This document shows positions 33,449 to 42,735 of a DNA stretch of 64,000 nt, piece by piece. The notes beneath the pieces were generated by a model, which searched no databases, was not told where the DNA came from, and was given only the letters and a program-made list of their open reading frames with translations. The number at the start of each line of letters is the position of its first letter. The first letter of the stretch is position 1. Position numbers and translations under genes: made by a program. Source of the DNA: DASQLQ01 sp035629935 (GTDB taxonomy: Bacteria > Actinomycetota > CADDZG01 > WHSQ01); contig DASQLQ010000175.1 of the NCBI GenBank assembly GCA_035629935.1, positions 1-64,000 of the forward strand, read 5' to 3'.

Positions 33449-34977
33449 GGCTCAAGCAAGTCGCGTTCATTATGGCTATCGCACTTCTGGTGGCCGGCTG
33501 CAACGGTCATGCGGTCTTGGTCGAACGCAAAGCGGGTGAAGTCGGCGCGGGCGGCGTCGCGCCCGGAACACTCGACGAAGCAGGCGGTGGCGGCAACGCT
33601 CTGTCCGAAGGTGGCAGCGGAAGCGTCGACCTCGGCGACCAGGCGGCCGGAGGATCGGGAGGAGCGAGTGGCGTGCCGGGCACGAAGGACGCCGGCGAAG
33701 CGAACTGCGCGACCAACTCGAACCCGGAGCAAGGATTCACCGACAAGACTCTGAAACTCGGAACGATCGTCCCCGTGTCGGGCGCCTTAAGGCCCCTCGG
33801 CGAACAAACAGCGCGCGTGATGAAGGTTTCTGTTGAAGCAACGATGAACCGACAACAGTTCATCCCCGGCCCCTACTCGAACCTGAACTGGGGCTGTCCC
33901 ACCCGCCCCGGCATCTTCGGACGGAAGGTCTCGCTGAAGATCTTCTCGCTGCAAGCGAACACACCGGAAGAGGCGCTTGCCGGTATGAGGCGTCTGATCG
34001 ACGTCGAGAACATCTTCCTAGTCCGTGACTGCTATCTACAGACGAGCCTTATGGGCCCGGCCACCCAATACCAGGGCTCGAAAGGTGTACCGGGGATCTG
34101 GTGCCACTTCTCCGAGATGCCCTACCCGGAGCTGGCTCCATGGAACTTCGCTCCCGGGGCCGATCCCCAGGTCCTATCTGCCTTGCACACCGGTTTGTTG
34201 GTCAAACAGTTCGACAAGGAACGTCTCGCGATCCTTGCGGACCCAACCGCGAAAAGCACGACGGTTCGGGCCGCGCTCGCGACCGCCAAGTATCTGAAGC
34301 ACCCGATCCCCTCGGACTGCGTTGTGTACAAGCGCGCCCAGGAAGCGCCGAATGGGATGAGGTCGGAGATCGCCGCGCTCCGCACCTGCTACGGGGGTCA
34401 GGCCCCCGACGCCGTTATCGCTCTCGATGCACTCAACGGTGTATTCGGCGCGCTCGAGGCAAAACAGCAGGGTTGGCGGCCCGCCGACTCCGGCGTGAAG
34501 TGGTCGTGCACCGGAACCTCTTGTTGGATCACGAGCCTTGCGGAGCTGTGCGCAAACGCGTGCGAGGGGATGTTGACCGACTGCGCGACCCTGCCCTGTG
34601 TGCCGTTCGCGAGTCCGAAGAAATATCCGGCCGTCGAAGCTCTCGAGCGAACCAGAACCCAGAACTTCCCGCAGGAGCCGCAAGACATCCTGACGTATGC
34701 CCCCGCGGCGATCACCGGAGGGATCGCGCTATGGCTCACGATGACCGGCCCCGATCTGTCGCGCGAGAAGTTCCGGGAAACGATGGAGAACGACCTCAAG
34801 AACTGGAGTGCAGGCATCGGACCGGTGATCAACATCACCCCTGACGATCACTTCGGAGCCGCAGCGGGTTGGATCATCGAGTTCACCGGACGAAGCAGCT
34901 GGTTCAAAGACCAGAGCGGCGGATTCCTGACACTCGATGATGTTGGGGTCCCCTACTCGATAGCGGTCGGGAACTGA
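33445..34977 (+). CDS. Liv-type ABC transporter substrate-binding lipoprotein
   Basis: A 510-residue lipoprotein with lipobox LLVAGC (Cys19) and a long Gly/Ser-rich spacer (about 30-85). A type I periplasmic-binding fold (Peripla_BP_6) begins TLKLGTIVPVSGALRPLGEQ. It is larger than typical LivK proteins and has many cysteines in the ligand domain, including a cluster WSCTGTSC and ACEGMLTDCATLPCVP, suggesting disulfides. Liv systems import branched-chain amino acids, but this form is common for hydrophobic acids. The stop is 1 bp from the next start. Confidence 0.88.
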   Translation: MRLKQVAFIMAIALLVAGCNGHAVLVERKAGEVGAGGVAPGTLDEAGGGGNALSEGGSGSVDLGDQAAGGSGGASGVPGTKDAGEANCATNSNPEQGFTDKTLKLGTIVPVSGALRPLGEQTARVMKVSVEATMNRQQFIPGPYSNLNWGCPTRPGIFGRKVSLKIFSLQANTPEEALAGMRRLIDVENIFLVRDCYLQTSLMGPATQYQGSKGVPGIWCHFSEMPYPELAPWNFAPGADPQVLSALHTGLLVKQFDKERLAILADPTAKSTTVRAALATAKYLKHPIPSDCVVYKRAQEAPNGMRSEIAALRTCYGGQAPDAVIALDALNGVFGALEAKQQGWRPADSGVKWSCTGTSCWITSLAELCANACEGMLTDCATLPCVPFASPKKYPAVEALERTRTQNFPQEPQDILTYAPAAITGGIALWLTMTGPDLSREKFRETMENDLKNWSAGIGPVINITPDDHFGAAAGWIIEFTGRSSWFKDQSGGFLTLDDVGVPYSIAVGN

Positions 34978-34978
34978 C

Positions 34979-36445
34979 GTGCGAACAGTGAAGCGCTTGA
35001 CACTGGTAGGGATCATCGGGCTGCTCATCACCGCGCTGGTAACGCCGCCCGTTGCCGTTGCCCAATCCGACGATCTGAACTACTCGATCAAGGAGGCGCG
35101 GGCGTATGCGCAGAAGGCCTCCCTCGACAAGAACGTGGTCGAGGCAGTGCCGAAGTGCAACCCCGACGAGGACAAGTACAAGTGCGACGAAGGACAGTGG
35201 AACCACAAGCCGAACTGCCCGAAAGAGGTCGAGATCGGCCCTTCGGGAAAGGTTCCGACCCCCAAGCCACCCGATGCCGAGGCAGCAAGCGGCGGGGCGG
35301 GAGACACGGCCGGCGGAGAACAACCCCCGCCTCAATCGAGTCCCATCCGATACAACCGATTCGTAGCACTCGGCACCTTGTCGCGCATCGCCGGGTTGAA
35401 TGAAGCGCGTGGCTTCGCATCGCGCATCTACGTCGATCTGTCCGGTCGTGACGATGGCGAAGCGCATACCGAGAGCGAGGCCGTGGGCACCCAACGCAGA
35501 TGGGAGGAACGTTGCTTCCCCGACGGCGCGGCGAACGACGGCGGCAGCGATTACAGCCACATGTTCTCTCGCTCCAACACGCAGCTCTCGACCTACCACT
35601 TCACGGAATGTCACAAGCGGGATTGCTTCGAGCAAGCAACCGGTCCGGGCACGTTCGGGGCGGACGCCGAGAAGGCCACTGCGATCGTCGACCTTCACGA
35701 AGAGGACGGGGAGGTCGTCGGTAAGCTCTCTTCCGTTGTCGAGGACCTGAACTATGGCGGAGGCGCACTTACGATCGAATCGGTCGAGACATTCATCGAC
35801 TTCCGGTCCGACGGCACACCGCAAGGTCTGAAGTGGTCCGTGAGCTCGACGGCGAATGGCGTGAAGCTCGGCGGCCAGCCCATCACCCTGCCGCCCGGAG
35901 AGATGATCTCCCAACCCGGCATCGCGGTCGGCATGGCAGCCCCTTACGTGAACGCGTCGGAGGACGGCACGAAACTCACGATCGTCGCCGCCGGTCTGAC
36001 ACTCGGAACCGACCAACAGGCAGTTTTCGTGGGGGGAGCGGAACTGCTCGCCGGATTCGGCGGTGGCCTGGGTGATTTCGAACTGCCTCCACTCGACGAA
36101 ACCGAGCCGCCAACCACGACGGATGTGGGCGGCGGAGGCGGTGACGACATCACCTCTCCCGTCGGTGGCATCGGTTCCGTGGGAGGAAGCAGCGGGTTCG
36201 ACGTTGCCGCACCTCTGTCGGAGGACGCGACCGCACCCGTTGCCGCAGGAGAACCCGAAGAGATCCTCATCTATGAGATGGCAACGGGCAGGGGCGCCGT
36301 TCCCGCGATCATCGCGTTGGGGATCGTGATGTGGTTCTTGTTATTGAGCCGCTGGCTGCAACGGTTCACCTGGGGTCGCAAGCTGACGCGCTACCAACCG
36401 TTCAGAACTGTCGACTGGGTCTACCGGGCCTTCGTCAAGACATGA
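34979..36445 (+). CDS. exported protein with C-terminal membrane anchor, unknown function
   Basis: A 488-residue protein: signal peptide ending near residue 28 (AVAQ), two Cys-containing segments (CNPDEDKYKC, CHKRDC), a beta-rich middle (VVEDLNYGGGALTIESVETF), a Gly/Pro/Thr-rich spacer and one helix (about 440-462, PAIIALGIVMWFLLLSRWL) with a basic tail. No known domain recognised. It lies between the Liv binding protein and LivH, overlapping the latter by 4 bp, so it is probably an accessory surface factor for ligand capture. The start is GTG 34979. Confidence 0.75.
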   Translation: MRTVKRLTLVGIIGLLITALVTPPVAVAQSDDLNYSIKEARAYAQKASLDKNVVEAVPKCNPDEDKYKCDEGQWNHKPNCPKEVEIGPSGKVPTPKPPDAEAASGGAGDTAGGEQPPPQSSPIRYNRFVALGTLSRIAGLNEARGFASRIYVDLSGRDDGEAHTESEAVGTQRRWEERCFPDGAANDGGSDYSHMFSRSNTQLSTYHFTECHKRDCFEQATGPGTFGADAEKATAIVDLHEEDGEVVGKLSSVVEDLNYGGGALTIESVETFIDFRSDGTPQGLKWSVSSTANGVKLGGQPITLPPGEMISQPGIAVGMAAPYVNASEDGTKLTIVAAGLTLGTDQQAVFVGGAELLAGFGGGLGDFELPPLDETEPPTTTDVGGGGGDDITSPVGGIGSVGGSSGFDVAAPLSEDATAPVAAGEPEEILIYEMATGRGAVPAIIALGIVMWFLLLSRWLQRFTWGRKLTRYQPFRTVDWVYRAFVKT

Positions 36446-37371
36446 TCACTCTCGCGGCGCCCGTAACGGAAGTAACAGTCTTCGGACTGTCGTCGGGCGC
36501 GGTGTACGCGCTGATCGCCCTGGGACTCGTCCTGATCTATCGCACTACGGGTGTGATGAACTTCGCGCAATGGGCGATCGGTTTGATCGCTCTCGTCATG
36601 TATGTCGTCCTCAGTAACCTCGGCCTTCCGGGACCCGTTGCCGCCGCGATCGGGATGGCGGCGGCTGTGGGGGGTGGTGTTCTTTCCTACCGACTCGTCT
36701 TCCGTCGCATCTCCGGCTCCGGCCAGATCATCGTCATCCTGATCTCCATCGGTATAGCTCAGTTCTTCTCGTCACTCGCGGCCTTCGCTCTCGGCTTCGA
36801 ACAGTTCACGCGTTTGCAACCATGGCTGCCGGTGGTCGATTGGCACATCGGGTCGGTTGCCGTCCGGTCTTCCGAGATCATCACTGCGGCAACCGCTATC
36901 GGCGTCGCGTTCGGGTTCCTTCTCTGGTTCCGTTTGTCGCGCACCGGCCGGGCGTTGCGAGCCGTGGCTCAGAATCGCGAAGCCGCGATGCTCGCCGGCA
37001 TCGATGCTGTTCGCTACTCGTCGATCGCATGGGGGATCGGATCTGCACTCGGCGCTCTGGCTCTGCTGCTCGTCCTTCCCCACACGGCGGGCGAACAAGG
37101 TGGACTGATCACGGTCTTCGACGTAACCCCGTTCGGCACGTTGCTGATCCCTGCGTTCGGGGCAGCGTTGGTCGGCGGCCTCGTGCACCTGCCGATGGCA
37201 CTAGTCGGAGGTTTCATTTTCGGCCTCTCACGCGAACTCCTCGTTCTCGCCCCACAACCGTGGAACAACTTGAGGTCTGCCGTTGCCGCGATCCTCATCG
37301 TCTTCTTGTTGCTGCTTAGGACGGAACGCTTCTTCGCCTCGAGACAGGAGCTGGAGGCGCTAGGAGGATGA
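36442..37371 (+). CDS. livH: branched-chain-type ABC permease LivH
   Basis: A 309-residue permease with about eight helices. The N-terminal GLSSGAVYALIALGLVLIYRTTGVMNFAQ is the LivH signature (GxxxGxxYALxAxGL; NFAxG), and the cytoplasmic EAA-like loop is RTGRALRAVAQNREAAMLAGID. It forms the membrane channel with LivM. The ATG 36442 overlaps the upstream stop, although the frame remains open further back. Confidence 0.92.
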   Translation: MITLAAPVTEVTVFGLSSGAVYALIALGLVLIYRTTGVMNFAQWAIGLIALVMYVVLSNLGLPGPVAAAIGMAAAVGGGVLSYRLVFRRISGSGQIIVILISIGIAQFFSSLAAFALGFEQFTRLQPWLPVVDWHIGSVAVRSSEIITAATAIGVAFGFLLWFRLSRTGRALRAVAQNREAAMLAGIDAVRYSSIAWGIGSALGALALLLVLPHTAGEQGGLITVFDVTPFGTLLIPAFGAALVGGLVHLPMALVGGFIFGLSRELLVLAPQPWNNLRSAVAAILIVFLLLLRTERFFASRQELEALGG

Positions 37372-38486
37372 CGACCGACGTACTTCAGCCGGTTACAACA
37401 CAACCGGCAGAGGAAACCTCCTCCGACGAGAAGGCCGAGCGGCCTAGGTGGCGTCCTACACGCAGTCACCTCATCGCTGCAGCTGCTCTGATCGGTCTGG
37501 CCGCTCTCCCGATCCCGTTCGGAGACTTCGGATTCTTCGTCGGTCAGTACGCGTTGATCTACGCGATCATCGGCCTCTCGGTCGTCGTGGTGACCGGTTA
37601 CGCAGGGCTCATCTCGCTCATGCCGTACTCCTTCGCCGGCATCGGAGCGATCATCGTCGGCGTCGCTCTGGGCTCGTGGGGTTGGCCCTTCTGGCTCGCA
37701 CTTCCGCTGGGTGCGGTCGCAACCGTGCCGATATCCATCCTCGTAGGGATCTCATCGGTCCGTTTGAAGGGCCTGTACCTCGCGATCGCAACGCTTACGT
37801 TCTCGAATGCTCTCGGCGAAACCTTCTTCAAATGGGACGCGGCCACCGGCGGCGCTGCCGGTTGGGTCGTGGAGCGACCGATCGTCGGCCCGATCGATTT
37901 CAGCAGCGACATCAGCTTCTACGTCTTGTGCCTGGTTGCTGTCGGCCTGCTGGTGTGGATGGTTGAAGGACTACGCACCTCGCGCACCGGCCGAGCAATG
38001 CTCGCGGTGAAGGACAACGAACTCGAGGCGCAGGCCCTGGGCATCAACGTCTACAGGACGAAACTGGTGGCGTTCGTGCTGTCCGGTCTGATCGCAGGCT
38101 TCGGTGGGGGGTTGCTGGCCCTGCTGCTCATCACCGTGACTCCTTCGGCGTTCCAGTCCCCGCTGGCCGAAGCGACTTCTATCCTGCTCGTCACGCTCGT
38201 TGCGATCGGCGGGATGGATCGGGCGATCGGTCCCTTGTTCGGTGCAGTCGCACTCGTCATCCAGCAACAGGTCTTCCAGGGGGCCGAGTTCTTCTTCGCT
38301 TTCGTCGGTATCTACGCAGCCGTGGTGCTGATCGTCTTCATGATGTTCCGTCCCGGCGGGATCGTTCAGGCAGGCAAGCGGTTGGTCGAGGTGACCAAGG
38401 CTCGACCCGCACTGGGGCTCGCTATCTGGGCCTTCGTACTCATCACCAACGTCGGAGGAGCATGGCTCTTCCTGGCCCTCTCATGA
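37368..38486 (+). CDS. livM: branched-chain-type ABC permease LivM
   Basis: A 372-residue permease with about ten helices. It has a charged cytoplasmic N-terminus (1-40) and the LivM core YALIYAIIGLSVVVVTGYAG, with the coupling loop RTGRAMLAVKDNELEAQALGIN. AGGAGG precedes the ATG 37368, which overlaps the livH stop; the livM stop overlaps livG in turn. It pairs with LivH. Confidence 0.93.
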   Translation: MTTDVLQPVTTQPAEETSSDEKAERPRWRPTRSHLIAAAALIGLAALPIPFGDFGFFVGQYALIYAIIGLSVVVVTGYAGLISLMPYSFAGIGAIIVGVALGSWGWPFWLALPLGAVATVPISILVGISSVRLKGLYLAIATLTFSNALGETFFKWDAATGGAAGWVVERPIVGPIDFSSDISFYVLCLVAVGLLVWMVEGLRTSRTGRAMLAVKDNELEAQALGINVYRTKLVAFVLSGLIAGFGGGLLALLLITVTPSAFQSPLAEATSILLVTLVAIGGMDRAIGPLFGAVALVIQQQVFQGAEFFFAFVGIYAAVVLIVFMMFRPGGIVQAGKRLVEVTKARPALGLAIWAFVLITNVGGAWLFLALS

Positions 38487-39268
38487 GTCTCCTTCGAACC
38501 CGCGACATCAGCATCCACTTCGGGGGGATCGCCGCGCTCGATGAGGTCGACCTGTCGATCGAGGCCGGCGAGATCGTCGGGATCCTCGGCCCCAACGGTG
38601 CCGGTAAGTCGACCCTGTTCAACGTCATCTCGGGTTTCCTCAAGCCCGCCCACGGTCGGATCCTCTACATGGAGGAAGAGATAACCCACCTTTTGCCCTA
38701 CGAGCGCGTCGGGATCGGCCTCGGGCGAACCTTCCAGCACGTGCGACTGTTCCGTAACCTGACCGTGTACGAGAACCTGCTGGCAGCGCAGCACCGGCAC
38801 CTCTCCAGTGGATCGTTCGCGGCGATGTTGCGGCTGCCGGGATGGCGGCGCGACGAGGACCAAGCCCACGCCCGCGTCGAACAGATCCTCGACGTGGTCA
38901 ACCTGCGGCCGTGGAGAGACGCCCGGCCGGGCGAACTGTCCTATGGAACAACCCGTTTCCTGGAGCTGGCCGCCGTTCTGTCGATCAAACCGAAGGTGCT
39001 GCTGCTCGACGAGCCGGCTTCCGGTATCCAACAGAAAGAAGTTGAAGCTCTCGGCCCCCTCTTGAAGCAGATCCGGGACGAGACCGGCGTCGCAATCCTG
39101 CTGATCGAGCACGACATGGGATTGCTTCTCAAGACTTCGGAACGCATCTACGCACTCGACTTCGGCAAGATCATCGCGGAGGGTACCCCCGACGAAGTCA
39201 CGGCGAACGATCAGGTGCTCGAGTCTTATCTCGGCCGCACGAGGAGGAAATCCACTGCTACAGCTTGA
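38483..39268 (+). CDS. livG: ABC transporter ATPase LivG
   Basis: A 261-residue ATPase. It has Walker A GPNGAGKST, an ABC signature changed to LSYGTTRFLEL (usual LSYGxQRxLEI), Walker B VLLLDEPASGI and the switch His in LLIEHDMG. The LPYERVGIGLGRTFQHVRLF segment is typical of LivG. ATG 38483 overlaps the livM stop. Replacement of the signature Gln by Thr is slightly unusual. Confidence 0.93.
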   Translation: MSLLRTRDISIHFGGIAALDEVDLSIEAGEIVGILGPNGAGKSTLFNVISGFLKPAHGRILYMEEEITHLLPYERVGIGLGRTFQHVRLFRNLTVYENLLAAQHRHLSSGSFAAMLRLPGWRRDEDQAHARVEQILDVVNLRPWRDARPGELSYGTTRFLELAAVLSIKPKVLLLDEPASGIQQKEVEALGPLLKQIRDETGVAILLIEHDMGLLLKTSERIYALDFGKIIAEGTPDEVTANDQVLESYLGRTRRKSTATA

Positions 39269-39980
39269 GCGGATCGACGCGTTCTACGGCCCGATAAAGG
39301 TTCTGTTCGACGTGAACCTCGAAGTGGGGGAAGGCGAGATCGTCGCGCTACTCGGTACCAACGGCGCAGGCAAGACGACGATCCTTCGAGTGATCTCCGG
39401 GATCCTGCGACCGACCGTCGGCGACGCCACCTGGAAAGGTGAGTCGATCATCGGTCAGCGCCCTTCCGAGATCGTCAGGAAGGGGATCGTTCAGATGCCC
39501 GGGGGCCGCGGGGTCTTCCCCGGGATGACCGTGTACGAGAACCTCGAGATCGCAGGCTTCCTGTATGGACGGGATAACGCAAAACGCAAGCACATGATCG
39601 ACAAGGTGTTCGAGTTCTTTCCCAAGCTCGTCAAGAAACGCCGTCAGGCGGCCGGGAGCATGTCGGGGGGCGAGCAACAGATGCTCACGTTGGCGAAGTC
39701 GTTCATCATGGACCCCGACCTTCTGCTCATCGACGAGCTCTCGTTGGGTCTGGCACCCAAGGTAGTGCAAGACCTGCTCGAGATCATCCGCAAGTTCAAC
39801 TCCGAAGGGGTAGCAGTCGTGATCGTCGATCAGCACGTCGATCTGGCGCTCGACGTTGCCTCGCGCGCGTACTTCATAGAGCGGGGTGAGATCCGTTTCT
39901 CCGGACCGGCGGAGGAGCTACGGGGCCGCGACGACCTGCTGCGCTCGGTGTTCCTGAGAGGAGAGATGACGAAGGCATGA
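39255..39980 (+). CDS. livF: ABC transporter ATPase LivF, probable CTG start
   Basis: The second ATPase of the transporter, with GTNGAGKTT (Walker A), MSGGEQQMLTLAKSF (signature), LLLIDELSLGLAP (Walker B) and VIVDQHVDLAL (switch His). Conserved N-terminal sequence LQLERIDAFYGPIKVLFDV, including the A-loop Tyr, lies upstream of the first in-frame ATG/GTG/TTG (GTG 39312), so translation must start earlier. The only good candidate is CTG 39255, eight bases after GAGGAGG (39241-39247). That gives 241 residues, normal for LivF, and a 14-bp overlap with livG. Confidence 0.9.
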   Translation: MLQLERIDAFYGPIKVLFDVNLEVGEGEIVALLGTNGAGKTTILRVISGILRPTVGDATWKGESIIGQRPSEIVRKGIVQMPGGRGVFPGMTVYENLEIAGFLYGRDNAKRKHMIDKVFEFFPKLVKKRRQAAGSMSGGEQQMLTLAKSFIMDPDLLLIDELSLGLAPKVVQDLLEIIRKFNSEGVAVVIVDQHVDLALDVASRAYFIERGEIRFSGPAEELRGRDDLLRSVFLRGEMTKA

Positions 39981-40402
39981 GCACGGTCACCGCACCGGTC
40001 GGGCTTGCGACCTCGAACGCAGCCAGACTCAAGTTCCTCAGGTTCGTTCTGTTCGCCGCCGCCGTCGGCCATCTCGTCGTTGGGCTGTCGTTCTGGTTCG
40101 CACCGGAGCTCGCTGTAGAAGAGATCCTGGCGTGGGGGCCGGCCTCGGGATGGACGACCATCCTCGGTTCGTACGATCTTTCGGTCGCGTTCGCTCTATT
40201 GCTGGCGTTCCGCGACCCGCTTCATAACCTTGGGATAGTCCGATTCGTTGGGTTCCTCCTCGTGCTGCATGCCGGAACGCACGCTTACTACACGGCTTTC
40301 GGAGATTCCCCGCCACGGTTCTGGTTCGTGATCTCGTATCTGGCTGCGACGGGCATCGTTCTGCTGTGGCTCGCATCGGCCGTACAGAAGAGCGAGACCT
40401 AG
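39977..40402 (+). CDS. small integral membrane protein
   Basis: A 141-residue protein with four predicted helices (about 20-40, 53-72, 76-97 and 110-130). It resembles DUF4345/DoxX-like small membrane proteins in layout, but no family is certain. The ATG overlaps the livF stop (ATGA), and the next gene starts directly after its stop, so it is a member of the catabolic operon. Confidence 0.72.
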   Translation: MSTVTAPVGLATSNAARLKFLRFVLFAAAVGHLVVGLSFWFAPELAVEEILAWGPASGWTTILGSYDLSVAFALLLAFRDPLHNLGIVRFVGFLLVLHAGTHAYYTAFGDSPPRFWFVISYLAATGIVLLWLASAVQKSET

Positions 40403-41434
40403 GTGCTGGCAGCAAGATTCCATGCGTCCGATCGGGCGCTCAAACTCGAAGACGTTCCGATACCCGAGCCAGGCCCCCTCGACGTCGTCGTGAAGGTCGA
40501 GGCGTGCGGCATCTGCCTCTCCGATGTGCATCTGATCGACGGGTCGTTCCCCGCACTAACCGAGGTCGTCACGATGGGCCACGAGTCGGCCGGGACCGTT
40601 CACAAGACCGGCGAGATGGTTCAGGGTTGGAAGCCCGGTGACCGCGTCGTCTTGATGGCAGGGCGTCCTTGCATGAAGTGCACGCGCTGCACCCAAGGAC
40701 GCGTAGATGCATGCCTGCAGCTCGAGCTGATGGGCTTCCACTACGACGGGGCCTGGGCTGAGTACATCTCGGTTCCCTATTTCACGCTGACCCCTGTGCC
40801 GGACGGGATCGACCTCGAGCAAGCTGCGATCCTCGTAGATGCCGTCGCCACGCCTTACGCCGCCATCACGGAGCGAGCGGAGCTCAAGCCCGGCGAGAGC
40901 ATCGGTCTGTGGGGCATCGGTGGGCTCGGCACCCACGCGGTTCAGACGGCTCGCTTGATCGGTGCCGGCCTGATCGTGGCCGTCGACCCGTTACCGAGCG
41001 CCCGCGATCGGGCACTCAAACTCGGAGCCGACGTGGCTCTCGATCCACTCGAGGTCGACGTGGTCTCGGAGGTTCAACGAATCACCGGGGGCACGGGTCT
41101 CGACGTGACACTCGATCTAGTCGGATCGAACAGGGTTCTCCAACAGTGTGTGCAGTGTCTTGCAGCCGGGGGCCGCGCGGTGATCGTTGGAATATCGATG
41201 GACCAACTCGAGCTCGGTCCGACCATCCTCCTGACGGTGCAACGCCAAACGATCATGGGCCATCTCGGGTATTCGAAGAAGAACCTGGACGACTTGGTGA
41301 AGCTTCTACACAGTGGGCGGCTCGACCTAACCGCTTCCATCTCGGACGTGATGCCGTTGGAGGAAGTGCCCGAAGGCGTGCGCCGGCTCAGCGAGAAGGA
41401 CGGGGATCCGGTCCGATTGGTGGTGAAGCCATGA
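40403..41434 (+). CDS. zinc-dependent alcohol dehydrogenase (MDR family)
   Basis: A 343-residue medium-chain dehydrogenase. The catalytic zinc ligands lie in ACGICLSDVH and GHESAG, the structural zinc ligands in CMKCTRCTQGRVDAC, and the NAD(P) motif is GIGGLGTHA. It oxidises a primary or secondary alcohol. GTG 40403 follows the previous stop with no gap, and its stop overlaps the P450 ATG. Together with P450 it could turn a methyl group into an aldehyde or acid (inference). Confidence 0.93.
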   Translation: MLAARFHASDRALKLEDVPIPEPGPLDVVVKVEACGICLSDVHLIDGSFPALTEVVTMGHESAGTVHKTGEMVQGWKPGDRVVLMAGRPCMKCTRCTQGRVDACLQLELMGFHYDGAWAEYISVPYFTLTPVPDGIDLEQAAILVDAVATPYAAITERAELKPGESIGLWGIGGLGTHAVQTARLIGAGLIVAVDPLPSARDRALKLGADVALDPLEVDVVSEVQRITGGTGLDVTLDLVGSNRVLQQCVQCLAAGGRAVIVGISMDQLELGPTILLTVQRQTIMGHLGYSKKNLDDLVKLLHSGRLDLTASISDVMPLEEVPEGVRRLSEKDGDPVRLVVKP

Positions 41435-42735
41435 CTGACGCCGCCGACATGATGACCAATCTGGCCGAGCAGATGATCTCGATCGACCTCGCTCCGGAGG
41501 AGATCGACATCTTCCAACCGGGAGTGGCCGAGATGGCGCTGTTCTCGCCGATGGCGCCGAAGGTCCGGGCGAACCCATGGCCCATCTATCACGCCCTGCG
41601 CGAGCAGGACCCGATCCACTTCAGCCCATTCGGCACCTGCTTGCTCACGCGCTACGAGGATGCCGTTTCGGTCCTGCGCGACAAGCGTTTCTCCGTCGAG
41701 CACCGCAACTACGCCGAGGATCGACAGGGAACGATGATGGGCGACACGTTCGGCCCGGCCCCCAGCGAACGCGATCTATCGAACGTGATGCTGTTCATAG
41801 ACCCGCCTCGGCACACCCGTTTGCGAACCTTGGTGAACAAGGCATTCACACCCCGGGTCGTCGAGCGGTTGCGAACGCGTGTGGAAGAGATCGTGGACGA
41901 GTTGCTCGACCGGGCCGAGGGCACCGGCTCGATGGACGTGATCTCGGACTTCGCCTACCCGCTGCCCGTCCAGGTGATCTGCGAGATGCTCGGGGTTCCC
42001 GCAGAGGACCAGGATCGCATCCGCGTGTGGTCCCGGAAGATCGCCCCGATCCTCGATCCGATCGTGACGGCAGAAGCGCAAGCCGGGATCGAGGAAGCCG
42101 CCGACTATCTCGATACCTACTGGGACGAGTTGATCGAGACGCGGCGGAAAGACCTGCGAGACGATCTGTTGAGCGAGCTGATCCGAGCCGAGGACGAGGG
42201 TCACCGGCTCGACCACGCCGAGCTCCGGTCGACCTGCAACCTCGTTCTGATCGCCGGACACGAGACGACCATGAACCTGATCGGCAACGGCCTCCTCGCG
42301 TTGCTGCGGAACCCGAGCGAGAAAGACAAGCTCCGGGAGCGTCCCGAGCTCGCCCGCAGCGCGGTCGAGGAGCTCCTGCGCTTCGACTCTCCCGTTCACC
42401 TAACCGCGCGCTCGGCAAGCGAGCCTTTGGAAGTCGGCGGTGTCGAGTTCGAACGCGGGCAACTAGCCGTGATCGCGATCGGCGGTGTGAACCGCGATCC
42501 ATCGCAGTTCCCCGACCCCGACAGGCTCGACATCGAACGCGACCCCAACCATCACATCGCGTTCTCCGCCGGCGCGCACTTCTGCGTCGGAGCCCAGCTT
42601 GCCCGCCTCGAAGCCCAGATCGCATTCCCGAAGTTGCTGCAGCGGTTCCCGAGCATCGAGCTGGCCGTGGAACAGCCTGAGTACCGCGAGACGATCACGT
42701 TACGGGGCCTGCAGGAACTTCCCGTCGCGTTCTGA
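41431..42735 (+). CDS. cytochrome P450
   Basis: A 434-residue soluble bacterial P450. It has the I-helix AGHETT (275-280), ExxR (Glu314-Arg317) and the heme loop FSAGAHFCVGAQLAR with Cys385 as thiolate ligand. It would insert one oxygen atom into a C-H bond using ferredoxin and reductase, neither of which is encoded here. ATG 41431 overlaps the dehydrogenase stop; the open frame extends upstream but is antisense-like shadow. The substrate is probably that of the transporter. Confidence 0.95.
   Translation: MTDAADMMTNLAEQMISIDLAPEEIDIFQPGVAEMALFSPMAPKVRANPWPIYHALREQDPIHFSPFGTCLLTRYEDAVSVLRDKRFSVEHRNYAEDRQGTMMGDTFGPAPSERDLSNVMLFIDPPRHTRLRTLVNKAFTPRVVERLRTRVEEIVDELLDRAEGTGSMDVISDFAYPLPVQVICEMLGVPAEDQDRIRVWSRKIAPILDPIVTAEAQAGIEEAADYLDTYWDELIETRRKDLRDDLLSELIRAEDEGHRLDHAELRSTCNLVLIAGHETTMNLIGNGLLALLRNPSEKDKLRERPELARSAVEELLRFDSPVHLTARSASEPLEVGGVEFERGQLAVIAIGGVNRDPSQFPDPDRLDIERDPNHHIAFSAGAHFCVGAQLARLEAQIAFPKLLQRFPSIELAVEQPEYRETITLRGLQELPVAF

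Noticed and set aside
39312..39980. livF starting at GTG 39312
   Set aside because: This would remove the first strand and A-loop Tyr conserved in all LivF proteins; the coding sequence clearly extends upstream to CTG 39255.
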